A stretch of DNA of 64,000 nt from JAWRCU01 sp033542235 (GTDB taxonomy: Bacteria; Pseudomonadota; Alphaproteobacteria; Rhizobiales; Rhizobiaceae). The stretch lies in NCBI RefSeq assembly GCF_033542235.1, contig NZ_JAWRCU010000015.1, positions 79,393 to 143,392 of the forward strand, read 5' to 3'. Within the stretch, counting starts at the first letter, position 1. Each line of letters opens with the position of its first letter. This document shows, in pieces, positions 1-9,933 of the stretch. The translations under genes were made by a program, and so were the position numbers. The notes beneath the pieces are model-generated. The model worked only from the letters and a program-made list of their open reading frames with translations. It was not told where the DNA came from and searched no databases.

Positions 1-2
1 TC

Positions 3-2411
3 GAACTCCTGGCGAAGGCGCAGGCCGGCAAATCGGCGCTGCTCATTGCGCCGACCGGCGCGGGCAAGACGCTGGCCGGCTTCCTGCCGAGCCTGACCGA
101 GCTTGCCACCCGTCCGAAGCGCAAGCCCGGCGAGGCCTATCGTGGCATTCATACGCTCTACATCTCGCCGCTCAAGGCGCTCGCCGTCGACATCGAGCGC
201 AATCTCGGCAAGCCGGTCGGCGAGATGGGGCTGCCGATCACGATGGAGACCCGCACCGGCGACACGCCCATGCACAAGCGCCAGCGCCAGAAGCTGGCGC
301 CGCCGGACATATTGCTGACGACTCCCGAGCAACTCGCGCTGCTGATCGCGACGACGGATGCCGGCCGGTTCTTCTCGGGCCTGCGCTATGTGATCTTCGA
401 CGAGCTGCACTCGCTGGTCACCTCCAAGCGCGGCCATCTGCTTGCGCTCGGTCTCGCCCGGCTGCGCAAACTGCGACCCAATGTCCAGACGATCGGCCTT
501 TCCGCGACCGTTTCCGATCCCGATGAGCTGCGCCGCTGGTTGGTGAGCCAGAACCCTCCGGGCGACATGTCGGAGCTGATCACCGTCTCCGGCGGCGCCA
601 AGCCCGAGATCACCATCCTCGATTCGGAGCAGCACGTGCCCTGGGCCGGCCACATGACCCGCTACGCCGTTCCCGAGATCTACCGCGAGATCAAGCGGCA
701 CCGCACGACGCTGCTCTTCGTCAACACGCGCAGCCAGGCCGAGATGCTGTTCCAGGAACTGTGGCGCATCAACGAGGATTCGCTGCCGATCGCGTTGCAC
801 CACGGCTCGCTCGATGTCGGCCAGCGCCGGCGCGTCGAGAAAGCGATGGAGACCAACAGCCTACGCGCCGTGGTCGCCACCTCGACGCTCGACCTCGGCA
901 TCGACTGGGGCGATGTCGATCTCGTCATCCATGTCGGGGCGCCCAAGGGCGCAAGCAGGCTCGCCCAACGCATCGGCCGCGCCAACCACCGCATGGACGA
1001 GCCGAGCAAGGCCATTCTCGTGCCGTCCAACCGTTTCGAGGTGCTCGAATGTCGTGCCGCGCTCGAAGCGAGCACCATCGGCGCACAGGATACTCCGGCG
1101 CTGCTCGACGGCGCGCTCGACGTGCTCTCGCAGCATGTGCTGGGCGTGGCATGCGGCGGGGCGTTCTCTTCCGACGAGCTCTATGGCGAAATCCGCTGCG
1201 CTGCGCCCTATGCGACGCTTGATCGTGCGACTTTCGATCGTGTCGTCGATTTCGTCGCGACAGGCGGCTATGCGCTGAAGACCTACGAGCGCTACGCGCG
1301 TATCCGGCTCACGAAGGACGGCAAGTGGCGCATCGCCAATCCTTTCGTCGCGCAGCAATACAGGCTCAACGTCGGCACCATCGTCGAGGCGCCCATGCTT
1401 AATGTCCGCTACGCGCGCAAGGGCGCGGGTGCGGCGGCCCGTGGCGGTCCGGTGCTCGGCAAAATCGAGGAATATTTCATCGAGTCGCTGGCGCGCGGCG
1501 ATACATTCATGTTCGCCGGCAAGACGCTGCGCTTCGAAGGCATCCGCGATAATGAGTGCTTCGTCTCCAATGCGTCCGGCGACGACGCCAAGATCCCCAT
1601 GTATGCGGGCGGCAAGTTCCCCCTCTCGACCTACCTCGCCGACACGGTGCGCGGCATGCTTGCCGATCCGGAACGTTGGAAGATGCTGCCGGAACAGGTT
1701 TCCGACTGGCTGCGCCTGCAGAAGGAAAAATCGGTGCTGCCCGGGCGCCGCGATCTCCTGGTCGAGACCTTTCCGCGCGGTCACCGACATTACATGGTCT
1801 GCTACCCCTTCGAGGGGCGGTTGGCGCACCAGACGCTCGGCATGCTGCTCACGCGACGTCTGGAGCGCGCCGGCGCCCGGCCGCTCGGCTTCGTCGCCAC
1901 TGATTATTCGCTGGCCGTCTGGGCTTTCGGCGATCTCGGCCACCTGTTCAAGCGGGGCAAGCCGACGCTCGCCGAGCTGTTCGCCGAGGACATGCTGGGC
2001 GACGATCTCGAGGTCTGGCTCGCGGAAAGCTATCTCTTGAAGCGCACCTTCCGCAATTGCGCCATCATCTCGGGGCTGATCGAGCGCCGCCATCCCGGCC
2101 AGGAGAAGAGCGGCAAGCAGGTGACGGTCTCCTCGGATCTGATCTATGACGTGCTGCGCACGCACGAGCCCGATCACATCCTCCTACAGGCGACGAGGGC
2201 CGATGCTGCGACCGTCTTGCTGGACGTCAGGAGGCTGAGCGACATGCTCTCCCGTGTCCGCGGGCGAATCGTGCATAAGAGGCTCGAACAGATCTCGCCG
2301 CTCGCCGTTCCGGTCATGGTCGAGATCGGCAAGGAATCGGTGGCCGGCGAGGCGAACGAGATGCTGCTGAGCGAAGCCGAGCTGGTGAAGGAAGCGATGG
2401 GGACTGCATGA
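3..2411 (+). CDS. Ligase-associated DEXH-box helicase (Lhr-like), 5' end outside window
   Basis: Superfamily 2 helicase of the ligase-associated Lhr type, thought to work with an ATP-dependent DNA ligase, an exonuclease and PdeM in DNA repair. The reading frame is open from base 3, so the start codon lies to the left; about 802 residues are present. Visible motifs are Walker A APTGAGKT (residues 16-23), the DEXH box FDELH (about 132-136), LSATV, and in the second RecA lobe TSTLDLGIDWG and QRIGRANHR. The long C-terminal region matches the Lhr architecture. The stop codon overlaps the start of pdeM (ATGA), so the two are probably translationally coupled. The family call is firm; the repair role is taken from known family context. 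Confidence 0.92.
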   Translation, partial: ELLAKAQAGKSALLIAPTGAGKTLAGFLPSLTELATRPKRKPGEAYRGIHTLYISPLKALAVDIERNLGKPVGEMGLPITMETRTGDTPMHKRQRQKLAPPDILLTTPEQLALLIATTDAGRFFSGLRYVIFDELHSLVTSKRGHLLALGLARLRKLRPNVQTIGLSATVSDPDELRRWLVSQNPPGDMSELITVSGGAKPEITILDSEQHVPWAGHMTRYAVPEIYREIKRHRTTLLFVNTRSQAEMLFQELWRINEDSLPIALHHGSLDVGQRRRVEKAMETNSLRAVVATSTLDLGIDWGDVDLVIHVGAPKGASRLAQRIGRANHRMDEPSKAILVPSNRFEVLECRAALEASTIGAQDTPALLDGALDVLSQHVLGVACGGAFSSDELYGEIRCAAPYATLDRATFDRVVDFVATGGYALKTYERYARIRLTKDGKWRIANPFVAQQYRLNVGTIVEAPMLNVRYARKGAGAAARGGPVLGKIEEYFIESLARGDTFMFAGKTLRFEGIRDNECFVSNASGDDAKIPMYAGGKFPLSTYLADTVRGMLADPERWKMLPEQVSDWLRLQKEKSVLPGRRDLLVETFPRGHRHYMVCYPFEGRLAHQTLGMLLTRRLERAGARPLGFVATDYSLAVWAFGDLGHLFKRGKPTLAELFAEDMLGDDLEVWLAESYLLKRTFRNCAIISGLIERRHPGQEKSGKQVTVSSDLIYDVLRTHEPDHILLQATRADAATVLLDVRRLSDMLSRVRGRIVHKRLEQISPLAVPVMVEIGKESVAGEANEMLLSEAELVKEAMGTA

Positions 2412-3115
2412 CGGCGTTGGCGCGGCGGGTGGAGGAGAGCGAGGCGACGATCCGTATCGCCGGCGAGCCGGCTTTTGCCGACCGGCGGGGCGCATTGTTC
2501 TTCCCGACGAACCGACTGCTCGTCGTCTCCGACCTCCACCTCGAGAAGGGCTCCTCCTTCGCCCGCCGCGGCAGGCTGATCCCGCCATACGACACTGCCG
2601 CGACGCTGGCGCTGCTTTCTGCGGTGATTGCCGAATATGAGCCCGCCATTGTCGTCAGCCTCGGTGACAGCTTCCACGATACCGATGGCGTCAACCGACT
2701 GCATTCTTCCTTCCGCCACCAGCTCGAAATGCTGATGTCTGGGCGCGAGTGGTTCTGGATCGCCGGCAACCACGATCCCGATCTGCCGGTGAACCTGCCG
2801 GGAAATGCCGTGCGCGAGCTTGCCATGGGGCAACTCGTTTTCCGGCACGAGCCGGCACGCGGCGCAGCGCCGGGGGAAGTGGCCGGCCACCTGCATCCTT
2901 GCGCGCGCATCGTCCAGCGCGGCCGTTCGGTGCGTCGCCGCTGCTTCGCGACGGATGGCAGCCGCATGATCATGCCGGCCTTCGGCGCCTACACCGGCTC
3001 CCTCAACGTGCTCGACCGAGCCTATGCCGGGCTGTTCCGCCATGAAATGCTGATGGCCTACATGATCGGGACTGACCGCGTCTTTGCGATTGCAGGTTCA
3101 CTTCTGCGACCTTGA
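2408..3115 (+). CDS. pdeM: Ligase-associated DNA damage response endonuclease PdeM
   Basis: Calcineurin-like metallophosphoesterase of 235 residues. The metal-binding motifs are in order: SDLHLEKG (about 39-46), GDSFHD (about 81-86), GNHD (about 119-122) and a late GHLHP. Family members are Mn-dependent nucleases/phosphodiesterases encoded beside Lhr-type helicases. The ATG lies inside the stop of the helicase gene (4-base overlap), which fixes the start and supports a two-gene unit. A convergent gene follows after only 10 bases. Confidence 0.9.
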   Translation: MTALARRVEESEATIRIAGEPAFADRRGALFFPTNRLLVVSDLHLEKGSSFARRGRLIPPYDTAATLALLSAVIAEYEPAIVVSLGDSFHDTDGVNRLHSSFRHQLEMLMSGREWFWIAGNHDPDLPVNLPGNAVRELAMGQLVFRHEPARGAAPGEVAGHLHPCARIVQRGRSVRRRCFATDGSRMIMPAFGAYTGSLNVLDRAYAGLFRHEMLMAYMIGTDRVFAIAGSLLRP

Positions 3116-3125
3116 TCCTGGGCCA

Positions 3126-3908
3126 TCACTCGCGCCGGAAGACCAGACTGCCACCCCAGCCGATCAGGATGGCGATCAGCACGGCTGCCACGCCATACAA
3201 GAAGCTGTATTCGCGCGAGAAGTTGGAAATCGACTGCTCGAAGCCGGATTTCACGATGGCGAGCGGCGCCGACGTTTCTTTGATGAAGACGCCGTTCTTG
3301 AAGAGAAAGGCTCTTGCCTTATGGGTGCCGACAGGCACGTCGCGCGCCAGTCTCACGCTTGCCCTGAACAGGTTCTGCGACAGGAACTGTACCCCGCCGG
3401 CGCGCAGATTCCAGAGACCCGTCGCCTTCTTACGTTCTCGGAGCGCATCGGTGAATTCGTCGAGCGTGACCGGATCGTCCTGCTCCTCCGGCTGTAGATA
3501 GATGCTGTCGGCGCCGAGCGAGAGCTGGCGGAAGGTCTTCGGCTCGGCAATGTCCTGCAGCATGCGTGTCGTGGCGATCGAATAGGAGACCGGCACGTTC
3601 ACGAAGGTCTCGGACTGTGTGTTGATCCACATGCCGAGTATGCGATCCTTGCGTCGCACCACGACCGGTCGCGCCGGCCCTTCGAGCACCACGATGACAT
3701 CGTAGCGGCCCTGCCGTGCGACGAGCGGATCCACGTTCTCGAGCGCGCCGAAGATGGTGAGGTCCGCGCCCGTGAAATCGGCCCTGATATAGACGACGTC
3801 TGTGGAAAGCCCGATCTGGAGGTTTTCCGGATTGACTGGCTTCTGCGCGAGCGCCGGCGCACACCAGGCCACCAGAACCAGCGCGAGGGATGCGAAGGCG
3901 ATGCGCAT
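3126..3908 (-). CDS. TIGR02186 family membrane-anchored protein
   Basis: Protein of 260 residues with an N-terminal signal peptide (hydrophobic stretch ending near ALAQ, residue 22), an extracytoplasmic beta-rich region, and one C-terminal membrane helix (about 235-255) followed by a short basic tail RRE. This matches the TIGR02186 family of alphaproteobacterial proteins, whose function is unknown. It starts 2 bases after the TauE-like permease gene on the same strand. That pairing is common in this group and suggests a joint role in anion or sulfur-compound export; this is inference only. Confidence 0.8.
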   Translation of the reverse strand: MRIAFASLALVLVAWCAPALAQKPVNPENLQIGLSTDVVYIRADFTGADLTIFGALENVDPLVARQGRYDVIVVLEGPARPVVVRRKDRILGMWINTQSETFVNVPVSYSIATTRMLQDIAEPKTFRQLSLGADSIYLQPEEQDDPVTLDEFTDALRERKKATGLWNLRAGGVQFLSQNLFRASVRLARDVPVGTHKARAFLFKNGVFIKETSAPLAIVKSGFEQSISNFSREYSFLYGVAAVLIAILIGWGGSLVFRRE

Positions 3909-3910
3909 CC

Positions 3911-4837
3911 CTAGAGTTGCTCCAGGCCCGTCAGCGAATAGCGGCTGACTGGCGTCGCGAACAGGTCGAAGGCGAGACGGAGCGCTACGGCAAGAACCAG
4001 GATTGCGAGCAAGGCACGCAGTTGTTCGCCGCGCAGCTTCTGGCCTGCCTTCGCGCCGTATTGCGCGCCGGCGACGCCGCCGATCATCAGCGCAATCGCC
4101 AGCATGATGTCGACCGACTGGTTGGCGGTCGCCTGGATGATGGTCGTGTAGGCAGCGACAAAGATGATCTGGAATAGCGACGTGCCGACGACGACATTGG
4201 TCGGCACCTTGAGCAGGTAGATCAGCGCCGGCACCATGATGATGCCTCCGCCAACGCCCATGATCGCGGCGAGAAACCCGATCGCGGCGCCCAACCCCAG
4301 CACCGGGATCACGCTGACGAACAGCTTGGAGGTACGGAACCGCATCTTCAGCGGCAGCCGATGGATCCAGTTATGCTGGCCTGATCTCTTGAGGCTCGGC
4401 GGAATCCCGCCGGAGCGCGTCCTCTGGATGGCGCGCACGCTTTCCACGAGCATCAGCCCGCCGATCGAGCCGAGAAAGACGACGTAGATCAGCGACACGA
4501 CAAGATCGAGCTGGCCGACGCGGCGCAGGAGCGCGAAGACGAGCGCGCCGAACGAGGAGCCGAGGATACCGCCGAGAAGCAGGATCGTGCCTAGCTTGAG
4601 ATCGAGAGTGCCGCGCTTGAAATGCACGAGCGAGCCCGAGAAAGACGACGCGATCACCTGATTGGCACCCGTCGCCACGGCGATCGCCGGCGGTATGTTG
4701 TAGAAGATCAGGAGCGGCGTGATGAGAAAGCCGCCTCCGACCCCGAACATGCCGGAAAGAAACCCGACCGCTGCGCCCATGGCGAGCAGCACCAGGAAAT
4801 TGACCGACATTTCGGCGATCGGGAGATAGATGCCCAC
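3911..4837 (-). CDS. Sulfite exporter TauE/SafE family permease
   Basis: Polytopic membrane protein of 308 residues with the duplicated TauE/SafE glycine motif: GMFGVGGGFLITP near residue 30 and AAIMGVGGGIIMVP near residue 190. About eight hydrophobic helices are visible, separated by a basic cytoplasmic loop (about 138-165). Family members export sulfite, sulfoacetate or related organosulfur anions; the substrate here is unknown. It is the first gene of a two-gene operon with the TIGR02186 protein. Confidence 0.88.
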   Translation of the reverse strand: MGIYLPIAEMSVNFLVLLAMGAAVGFLSGMFGVGGGFLITPLLIFYNIPPAIAVATGANQVIASSFSGSLVHFKRGTLDLKLGTILLLGGILGSSFGALVFALLRRVGQLDLVVSLIYVVFLGSIGGLMLVESVRAIQRTRSGGIPPSLKRSGQHNWIHRLPLKMRFRTSKLFVSVIPVLGLGAAIGFLAAIMGVGGGIIMVPALIYLLKVPTNVVVGTSLFQIIFVAAYTTIIQATANQSVDIMLAIALMIGGVAGAQYGAKAGQKLRGEQLRALLAILVLAVALRLAFDLFATPVSRYSLTGLEQL

Positions 4838-5029
4838 CCGTCAAATCCGATCGAACAAGGCGTCCCCCCGCGGACCCGTCCCCAAACCTGAACACGTTTC
4901 AGAAAAGTAAGCTGGTCTTGCGCCGACATTTGGGCGAAGTCAAACGCCGCAGCTGATAAATGTCCGGAATTCCAAGGAATTTCGCAACATGATTAAGCAG
5001 CTTGATCGGCCTGCTGGGGCCTGTCCTGC

Positions 5030-8000
5030 CTACTTTTTCTCGAGCAGCTTGCGCACCAGCGTCTCGTTGACTTCACCGGTCGCTTCCATGCCGTTGGCTT
5101 TTTGGAAAGCAGCAATCGCGAGCTTGGTCTTTGCCCCCATGACGCCGTCGGCGGAGCCGGCATCGTAGCCGTTCTTGTTGAGGATCACCTGGATGTTGCG
5201 GACAGCCTTCTTCATGTCGATGCCCGCCGTCTTTGTGTCGCTCTCGCGCCAGGCGTCGGGGATCGATACCGTGTTGGTCTCGGCGTCGACCGGCTTCGCC
5301 TTCCACAGCTCGGTGGCGGCGCGGGCGCGTTGCAGCTGCTCGGGCCTCAGCGCATTGGCTATCTCATCGCGCTTGGCGGCGGCGTCGCGATCGCCGGTCT
5401 TGGCGACCAGCGCGAACCATTTGTACGATTCTTCGAGGTTCTGCGGCACGCCGACACCCTTGGCCGACAATATGCCCAGATTGAACTGGCTGTCCTTGAC
5501 GCCGAGCTCCGCCGCCTTCTCGAACCAGCGTGCGGCCGAGTCGTTGTCGGCGGAACCGTCCGCGCCCATGGCAAAGAGCACGGCGAGGTTGTGCATGGCG
5601 CTGGCGTTGCCCTGCTCGGCCGCCATCTGGTACCAGGTCTTGGCCTTTGCGATGTCGCGCTCGACGCCGATGCCCTTCTCGTAGAAATTGCCGATGCGAT
5701 ATTGGGCGGGCACGAGGCCGAGCTCGGCAGCCTTCTCGTACCACTTCGCCGCGGTCTTCATGTCCTGCTTGGTGCCGCGCCCGTCGGCATAACGCGAGCC
5801 TATTTCGAACATCGCCTTGGGGTCACCGGCTTCGGCGGCTTCGCGCAGAGGAACCGGGCCGGCATCGACCGGCACTGGCTCCGCTGACGCCGCAGCCGGT
5901 ACGGGCTGCGCTCCCTGATCGCCCGGCCTGGAGGCCGTCTCGGGCCGACGCGATGCCTCGGCTGCACGCGCCGGCGCTGCAGGGGCTGCGGCCTGCGCAA
6001 CGTCGGTCTGGCCTGGCGTAACGGCAGCGGTTTGTGCGCCCTTGTCGGCGGCCTGTGCTCCAGCCTCCGAATCCATCGGCGTCTCGGGAATGGCGTCGGC
6101 TTCGACCGCGACGGGATTTTCCGCCGCAGGCGCTTCGCTTTGGGCCTCGTAAGGCTGCAGCGCGCTCGACGCCGGAGCCTGCATCTCTTCGGCAGGCGGC
6201 AAGTTATCGGCCGTGACGGCATCCGGATCGGGTTGCTCGGCCAGCGACGCCCGCTGGCTGCTTGCGAGATTGGCATCGCTGTTGAAGAAGGCCTTGCCGA
6301 GCTGCAGGCCGGCAAGTGCGATCAGTATCGCAGTCGTGGCCATCAGGATCGGCTTGCGCTTGGAACGGAACAGCTTGCCGATCTTCACGTTGCGGGCCGC
6401 CCCGCCAAGCTCAGGATTCCGCTTCATCATGTCCGCTTCCGCCGCAGCGGCTTGCGCGGCGCGGCGTGCCGCGGCGATGAAGTCGGATTTCGCGGCATCG
6501 CTGTCGCTGTTGCGTTGCGGCTGGCCTCGCTCGTCGCGCACCCGGCGCATGATTGCGCCGAGGTCCGGCGCTCCGGAGCCCGGCTCGAGTGGCCGGTTGG
6601 CAATTTTAGGGTCGAGCGGCTGGTCGAGCTCGAACCTGCCCGCGTCGCTCTCGAAATCGGACAGCGACGGTTCGGCCTTGGCTGGCTCTTGCTCCTTCTT
6701 GGAGAAGGCCCGCGAGATACCGCCGAGCATGGAGCGGACGCGATTGGTTCCGGCCTCGGAGGTCGCATCGCTTCCGAGCGCAGCGACGGCTGCTTCTGCT
6801 GCGGCTTCAGCCGGCGAACGCCTGGGCAGCGGCATTTCGTGCCTTTCGCCGCCAAGCTGCCTCGGATCACCGGCCAAATGCATGTCCTCGTCGGGCTCGA
6901 TGGAGGGCGCGTCGGTCAGCGCGATCTTGCGTGAAATGTCCGTCGCAGCTGCAGTCGTATCCTCGAGGGATCCCAGTCGCTCGACGATCTTGAGCAGCGT
7001 GTCGTGGATTGCTTCGAACGTTTTGGTATTGCGCTCGTCCGAGCGTCGGGCGAGATCTTCCAGGGATTTCAGGTCGTCCGCCAGCGCAGCGACGGCGGCG
7101 GTCTCCGTCTTCGAGCCGGACAAGGAGCGAACGGCATTTTCTGCCGCCTGGCGTGCCGCTTCCACGATTGATTCACGGGTGCTGGTCAGCGATTTCTCGA
7201 TTTCGTCGAGCCTCGGCGCGATGTCGTCGAATTCGCTGAAGGCCATGCTCGGTCCCGCAAGATGCCGGGATAGCTCGGCGACCTGGGCTTCGAGATTGTG
7301 GATGATCCCGGGGTCGACCGCCGCGACCGGGGCGGCCGAGCTTTCGAGCCGCGCCGAGATGTCTTCGAGCCGCGCTTCGAGACCGGAGATTGCTCGGTCG
7401 GAAGAGCCGCGCGTGTCAAGACGACGTGCCAGTTCCTCGAAACGAGCGTCGATGGCATGCATGATGCCGCTGCTGTCGAAGGTGGGGCTGGCATCGCGAT
7501 CATCGAGGCGCCCCGAAAGCACTTCCAGCCGGCGCTCCAGGTCGCGGAACACCGTCTGGCTGTGCTCGATCGCGTCGTCCTGCTTGCGGTCCAGCAGCTC
7601 CGAGAGCATGTCGAAGCGCTGCTCTATGCCGCGAAAGATACGGTCGGCATCCGGCGCCGCCGGCGCCCGATCGAGCTTGTCGGAGATGATGCTGACTTGC
7701 CTTGCAAGCCGTTCGATCGACTCTTCGGGCATGCGGCCGGCTGCTGCGATCTCGTCGACGCGGCGCGACAGCAGGTTCAGGCGGTCGATCACCTCGACCG
7801 ACGGGCGGTCTTCGATCAGCTCCTCGATCTGCCGGGCGAGGGAACTGATGCGGGCCTCGACGCGCTCGAAGGGTTGTGGGTCGAAATGCGGAGCGCTTGC
7901 CGTCGCCGCGGATGCGACGATCGCCCGCGAGATCTCGTCGAGCCGCTCCTCGATAAGATCGAGGGGAGCGCTGCGCAGGCTGTCCTGCTGGTGGGCGAAG

Positions 8001-8839
8001 TGATCGACTGCGCCGGCGAGCGTGCGCACCTTTTCCTCCAGGGAGCGGAGCGACAGTGATTCAGGAAGGTTGTTCACGGCCTGATTGATCTGTTCCAGGC
8101 GGTCGTTGAGCGCCGCGATCGCCGGATCGGCTGCGTCTTCCCGTGACCGGGCGTCGAAGCGATCCTCGAATTTGGCGAAGCGACGGCCGAGCTCCTCCCA
8201 ACGGCGATCGACCGAGCGGACGGTGTCCTCGCGTGCCAGCGAATCGAGCGCGCCGCGAACCTGCTCCAGTTCTAGGCGCAACAGCTTGATGGCTTTGTCG
8301 TCGGTCTTTTCCGACAGTGAATGGATGGCATCGGAAAGACGGTCGAACTCCGCGGTAAGCTCTGCGCCGTTTACCGCCTTTGCCGGCGCGCTGTAGGCGC
8401 GCGCGATGTCCTTGCGAAGCGCGTCGAACTCGCGCCTGAGCCCAGTGGTCATCTGCTGCCGCAGCTCTTCACGCAGCCCCTTCAGCTCGCCCGCGATCCG
8501 GCCGACGGCGGCGACGCTGTCTTCCTGGTCGCGCAGGCGCTCGAGATCGCTGGCAAGGGTGCGGTAGGAGGATTGTTCGTTTTCGCCGAAACGGGAGGCG
8601 GTCCGTTCGGCGCGTGCATGGGGCGAAGCCTCGCTGCTGCGCGGCTCCCAGCGGCCGGCCTCGATCGGCGGAAGAGACGCGCGCGCCGCTTCATCGCGCT
8701 CGCCGCTCCACCTGTCGGGCGTGCGGCCGATACGCTCTTCGAGCGTTTCCAGCGAGCGGTTGAGCTGCTCGATGGGGCTATGCGCCCTGCGCTGCCTGCC
8801 CGCATTCAGTGTTTCGAGATAGGACCGCCTGCTGTTCAT
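5030..8839 (-). CDS. podJ: PodJ-like polar localization protein (coiled coil, TM, Sel1 repeats, peptidoglycan-binding domain)
   Basis: Protein of 1269 residues. The start was placed at MNSRRSYLETLNAGRQRR, which looks like the N terminus of rhizobial homologues; the frame remains open further upstream. Residues 1-780 are charged and largely coiled coil with many RLE/DEI heptads and no membrane segment. One TM helix lies near 829-850, followed by a Pro/Ala/Glu-rich stretch, three to four Sel1 (TPR-like) repeats (about 995-1125, e.g. AAKWYEKAAELG), and a C-terminal peptidoglycan-binding domain (about 1208-1266). This is the domain order of Caulobacter and Agrobacterium PodJ, which organises the new pole. 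Some databases would call it only a Sel1/peptidoglycan-binding protein. Confidence 0.75.
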   Translation of the reverse strand: MNSRRSYLETLNAGRQRRAHSPIEQLNRSLETLEERIGRTPDRWSGERDEAARASLPPIEAGRWEPRSSEASPHARAERTASRFGENEQSSYRTLASDLERLRDQEDSVAAVGRIAGELKGLREELRQQMTTGLRREFDALRKDIARAYSAPAKAVNGAELTAEFDRLSDAIHSLSEKTDDKAIKLLRLELEQVRGALDSLAREDTVRSVDRRWEELGRRFAKFEDRFDARSREDAADPAIAALNDRLEQINQAVNNLPESLSLRSLEEKVRTLAGAVDHFAHQQDSLRSAPLDLIEERLDEISRAIVASAATASAPHFDPQPFERVEARISSLARQIEELIEDRPSVEVIDRLNLLSRRVDEIAAAGRMPEESIERLARQVSIISDKLDRAPAAPDADRIFRGIEQRFDMLSELLDRKQDDAIEHSQTVFRDLERRLEVLSGRLDDRDASPTFDSSGIMHAIDARFEELARRLDTRGSSDRAISGLEARLEDISARLESSAAPVAAVDPGIIHNLEAQVAELSRHLAGPSMAFSEFDDIAPRLDEIEKSLTSTRESIVEAARQAAENAVRSLSGSKTETAAVAALADDLKSLEDLARRSDERNTKTFEAIHDTLLKIVERLGSLEDTTAAATDISRKIALTDAPSIEPDEDMHLAGDPRQLGGERHEMPLPRRSPAEAAAEAAVAALGSDATSEAGTNRVRSMLGGISRAFSKKEQEPAKAEPSLSDFESDAGRFELDQPLDPKIANRPLEPGSGAPDLGAIMRRVRDERGQPQRNSDSDAAKSDFIAAARRAAQAAAAEADMMKRNPELGGAARNVKIGKLFRSKRKPILMATTAILIALAGLQLGKAFFNSDANLASSQRASLAEQPDPDAVTADNLPPAEEMQAPASSALQPYEAQSEAPAAENPVAVEADAIPETPMDSEAGAQAADKGAQTAAVTPGQTDVAQAAAPAAPARAAEASRRPETASRPGDQGAQPVPAAASAEPVPVDAGPVPLREAAEAGDPKAMFEIGSRYADGRGTKQDMKTAAKWYEKAAELGLVPAQYRIGNFYEKGIGVERDIAKAKTWYQMAAEQGNASAMHNLAVLFAMGADGSADNDSAARWFEKAAELGVKDSQFNLGILSAKGVGVPQNLEESYKWFALVAKTGDRDAAAKRDEIANALRPEQLQRARAATELWKAKPVDAETNTVSIPDAWRESDTKTAGIDMKKAVRNIQVILNKNGYDAGSADGVMGAKTKLAIAAFQKANGMEATGEVNETLVRKLLEKK

Positions 8840-9276
8840 CGAAACGCCCGCTTGCCGAGTGCGACTGGCTTGTGGCCAGCCCATTCTCAAATTCACTGCC
8901 GGGGCCGAACGGCACCCGGCGAGATCGCCCGGACGGATGGCTTCCTGCGGTGCGATCTTCACCCCACGTCCGAAAGCCGTGAACCAATTCCGATACAGGA
9001 TAGACACGGGTGACCGACATGCGCACATTTCCCCAATCGTGGTAAACAACGCGTTAACCGAAGTTACCGGCCCTCTGAGAAGGCGGGAAACCGCGACACT
9101 TTGCGCGGATGCGGCCCTTGCGGTAGGCAGCTTCGGCAGGTATATGATTGACGTAAACGTAAGAGCGAAGCATTTGCCTCGCTTTTCGTGCATCCGTTGA
9201 AACCACAATGAGAAGCCAAAGCCCCGAAGGCTTCCGTCTGGCGCAGCCCATGTGCCATTGCCGGGGAAAGCGAAAA
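8840..9276. other. Divergent intergenic region between podJ-like gene and merR
   Basis: About 440 bases that must hold the promoters of both the podJ-like gene (minus strand) and the MerR gene (plus strand). The only clear motif is the ACGT-N2-ACGT element at 9151-9160 (annotated separately). The AT-richer stretch near 9035-9065 contains GTTAACC, but no complete CtrA box could be built from it. No GANTC site was found here. Confidence 0.5.
9149..9163 (+). promoter_or_regulatory. Putative MerR operator / -35 region before merR
   Basis: TTGACGTAAACGTAA contains ACGT-AA-ACGT, and its TTGACG could serve as a -35 element. The same half-sites recur in the palindrome before the acyl-CoA dehydrogenase gene at 9934-9957, on the other side of the merR gene. 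This suggests the MerR protein regulates itself and the beta-oxidation genes. Confidence 0.5.
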
Positions 9277-9732
9277 ATGATGAAGATAGTGAAGGCCGAC
9301 ATCGACGCGGCCAATAACGACAATGTTTTGGCCCCCGATGGCTATGCTCGCATCGGTGAACTGGCCAAGAAGTATGGCGTAACCCTTCGCACGTTGCGTT
9401 TCTATGAGGACAAGGGGCTGTTGAGCCCGCATCGCGACGGCACCACCCGGCTCTACACGCGCCGCGACGTTGCCCGTCTCAAGCTCATCCTGTTGGGCCG
9501 CAAGGTCGGTTTCTCGCTTCGCGAAGTGAAGCAGATGCTGGATCTTTACGACCCGACGGGCTCCAACACAAAGCAGCTGAAGCTGACGCTGGAGAAATCC
9601 GAAAAGCAGCTCGTGCGTCTGGAAAAGCAGCGGACTGCCATCGATGAGGCGATTGTCGAACTCACCGACATGATCGGCACCGTCCGTTCCATGCTGGCCG
9701 AGCGTCAGCCGGCTCGCGCCGCCTCCTCCTGA
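9277..9732 (+). CDS. MerR family transcriptional regulator, likely of fatty-acid/acyl-CoA catabolism
   Basis: Regulator of 151 residues. The N-terminal winged helix (about 23-50) carries the MerR hallmark IGELAKKYGVTLRTLRFYEDKGLL, and the C-terminal coiled coil (about 100-140) is the dimerisation helix. There is no long effector domain and no cysteine metal site, so it is not a metal sensor. The start at ATG 9277 is preferred because GGGGAAAG lies just upstream and the DNA-binding domain follows directly. Its position before acyl-CoA dehydrogenase genes and the shared palindromes suggest a role like LiuR-type MerR regulators; this is inference. Confidence 0.85.
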   Translation: MMKIVKADIDAANNDNVLAPDGYARIGELAKKYGVTLRTLRFYEDKGLLSPHRDGTTRLYTRRDVARLKLILLGRKVGFSLREVKQMLDLYDPTGSNTKQLKLTLEKSEKQLVRLEKQRTAIDEAIVELTDMIGTVRSMLAERQPARAASS

Positions 9733-9859
9733 ATCTACGTCCTGTCCGGGGCATGGGGTACCGCTGAGGCGGAGATTGCGCAGCGGCTTCAGGCAACCCG
9801 CCGATCGCAAACAAGCGATAGGGCGGCAGCGACGCCGGACTTCATTGTCAGCATGACCC

Positions 9860-9896
9860 AATCCGCTCGGAGACCTCTCCGGGCGGATTTCGTTTT
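9860..9896 (+). terminator. Rho-independent terminator of merR
   Basis: AATCCGC (9860-9866) pairs with GCGGATT (9883-9889), and the inner CGGAGA pairs with TCTCCG. The hairpin is followed by TTTCGTTTT. It lies about 130 bases after the merR stop and before the operator palindrome of the next operon. Confidence 0.65.
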
Positions 9897-9933
9897 GGCC
9901 ATGTGCGCAACGAGCGCTCAGCTGCGAGAAACT

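Noticed and set aside
861..2177. Long open frame on the minus strand opposite the helicase gene
   Set aside because: It lies wholly antisense to a clearly conserved helicase, has no recognisable domain, and is the usual by-product of high GC at third codon positions.
6213..8003. 596-codon plus-strand frame opposite the PodJ-like gene
   Set aside because: Ser/Arg-rich translation typical of an antisense shadow; the minus strand encodes the coherent coiled-coil protein.
9050..9070. GTTAACCGAAGTTACC considered as a CtrA box before the PodJ-like gene
   Set aside because: The half-sites are 6 bases apart and the second is TTAC, so it does not match TTAA-N7-TTAA.
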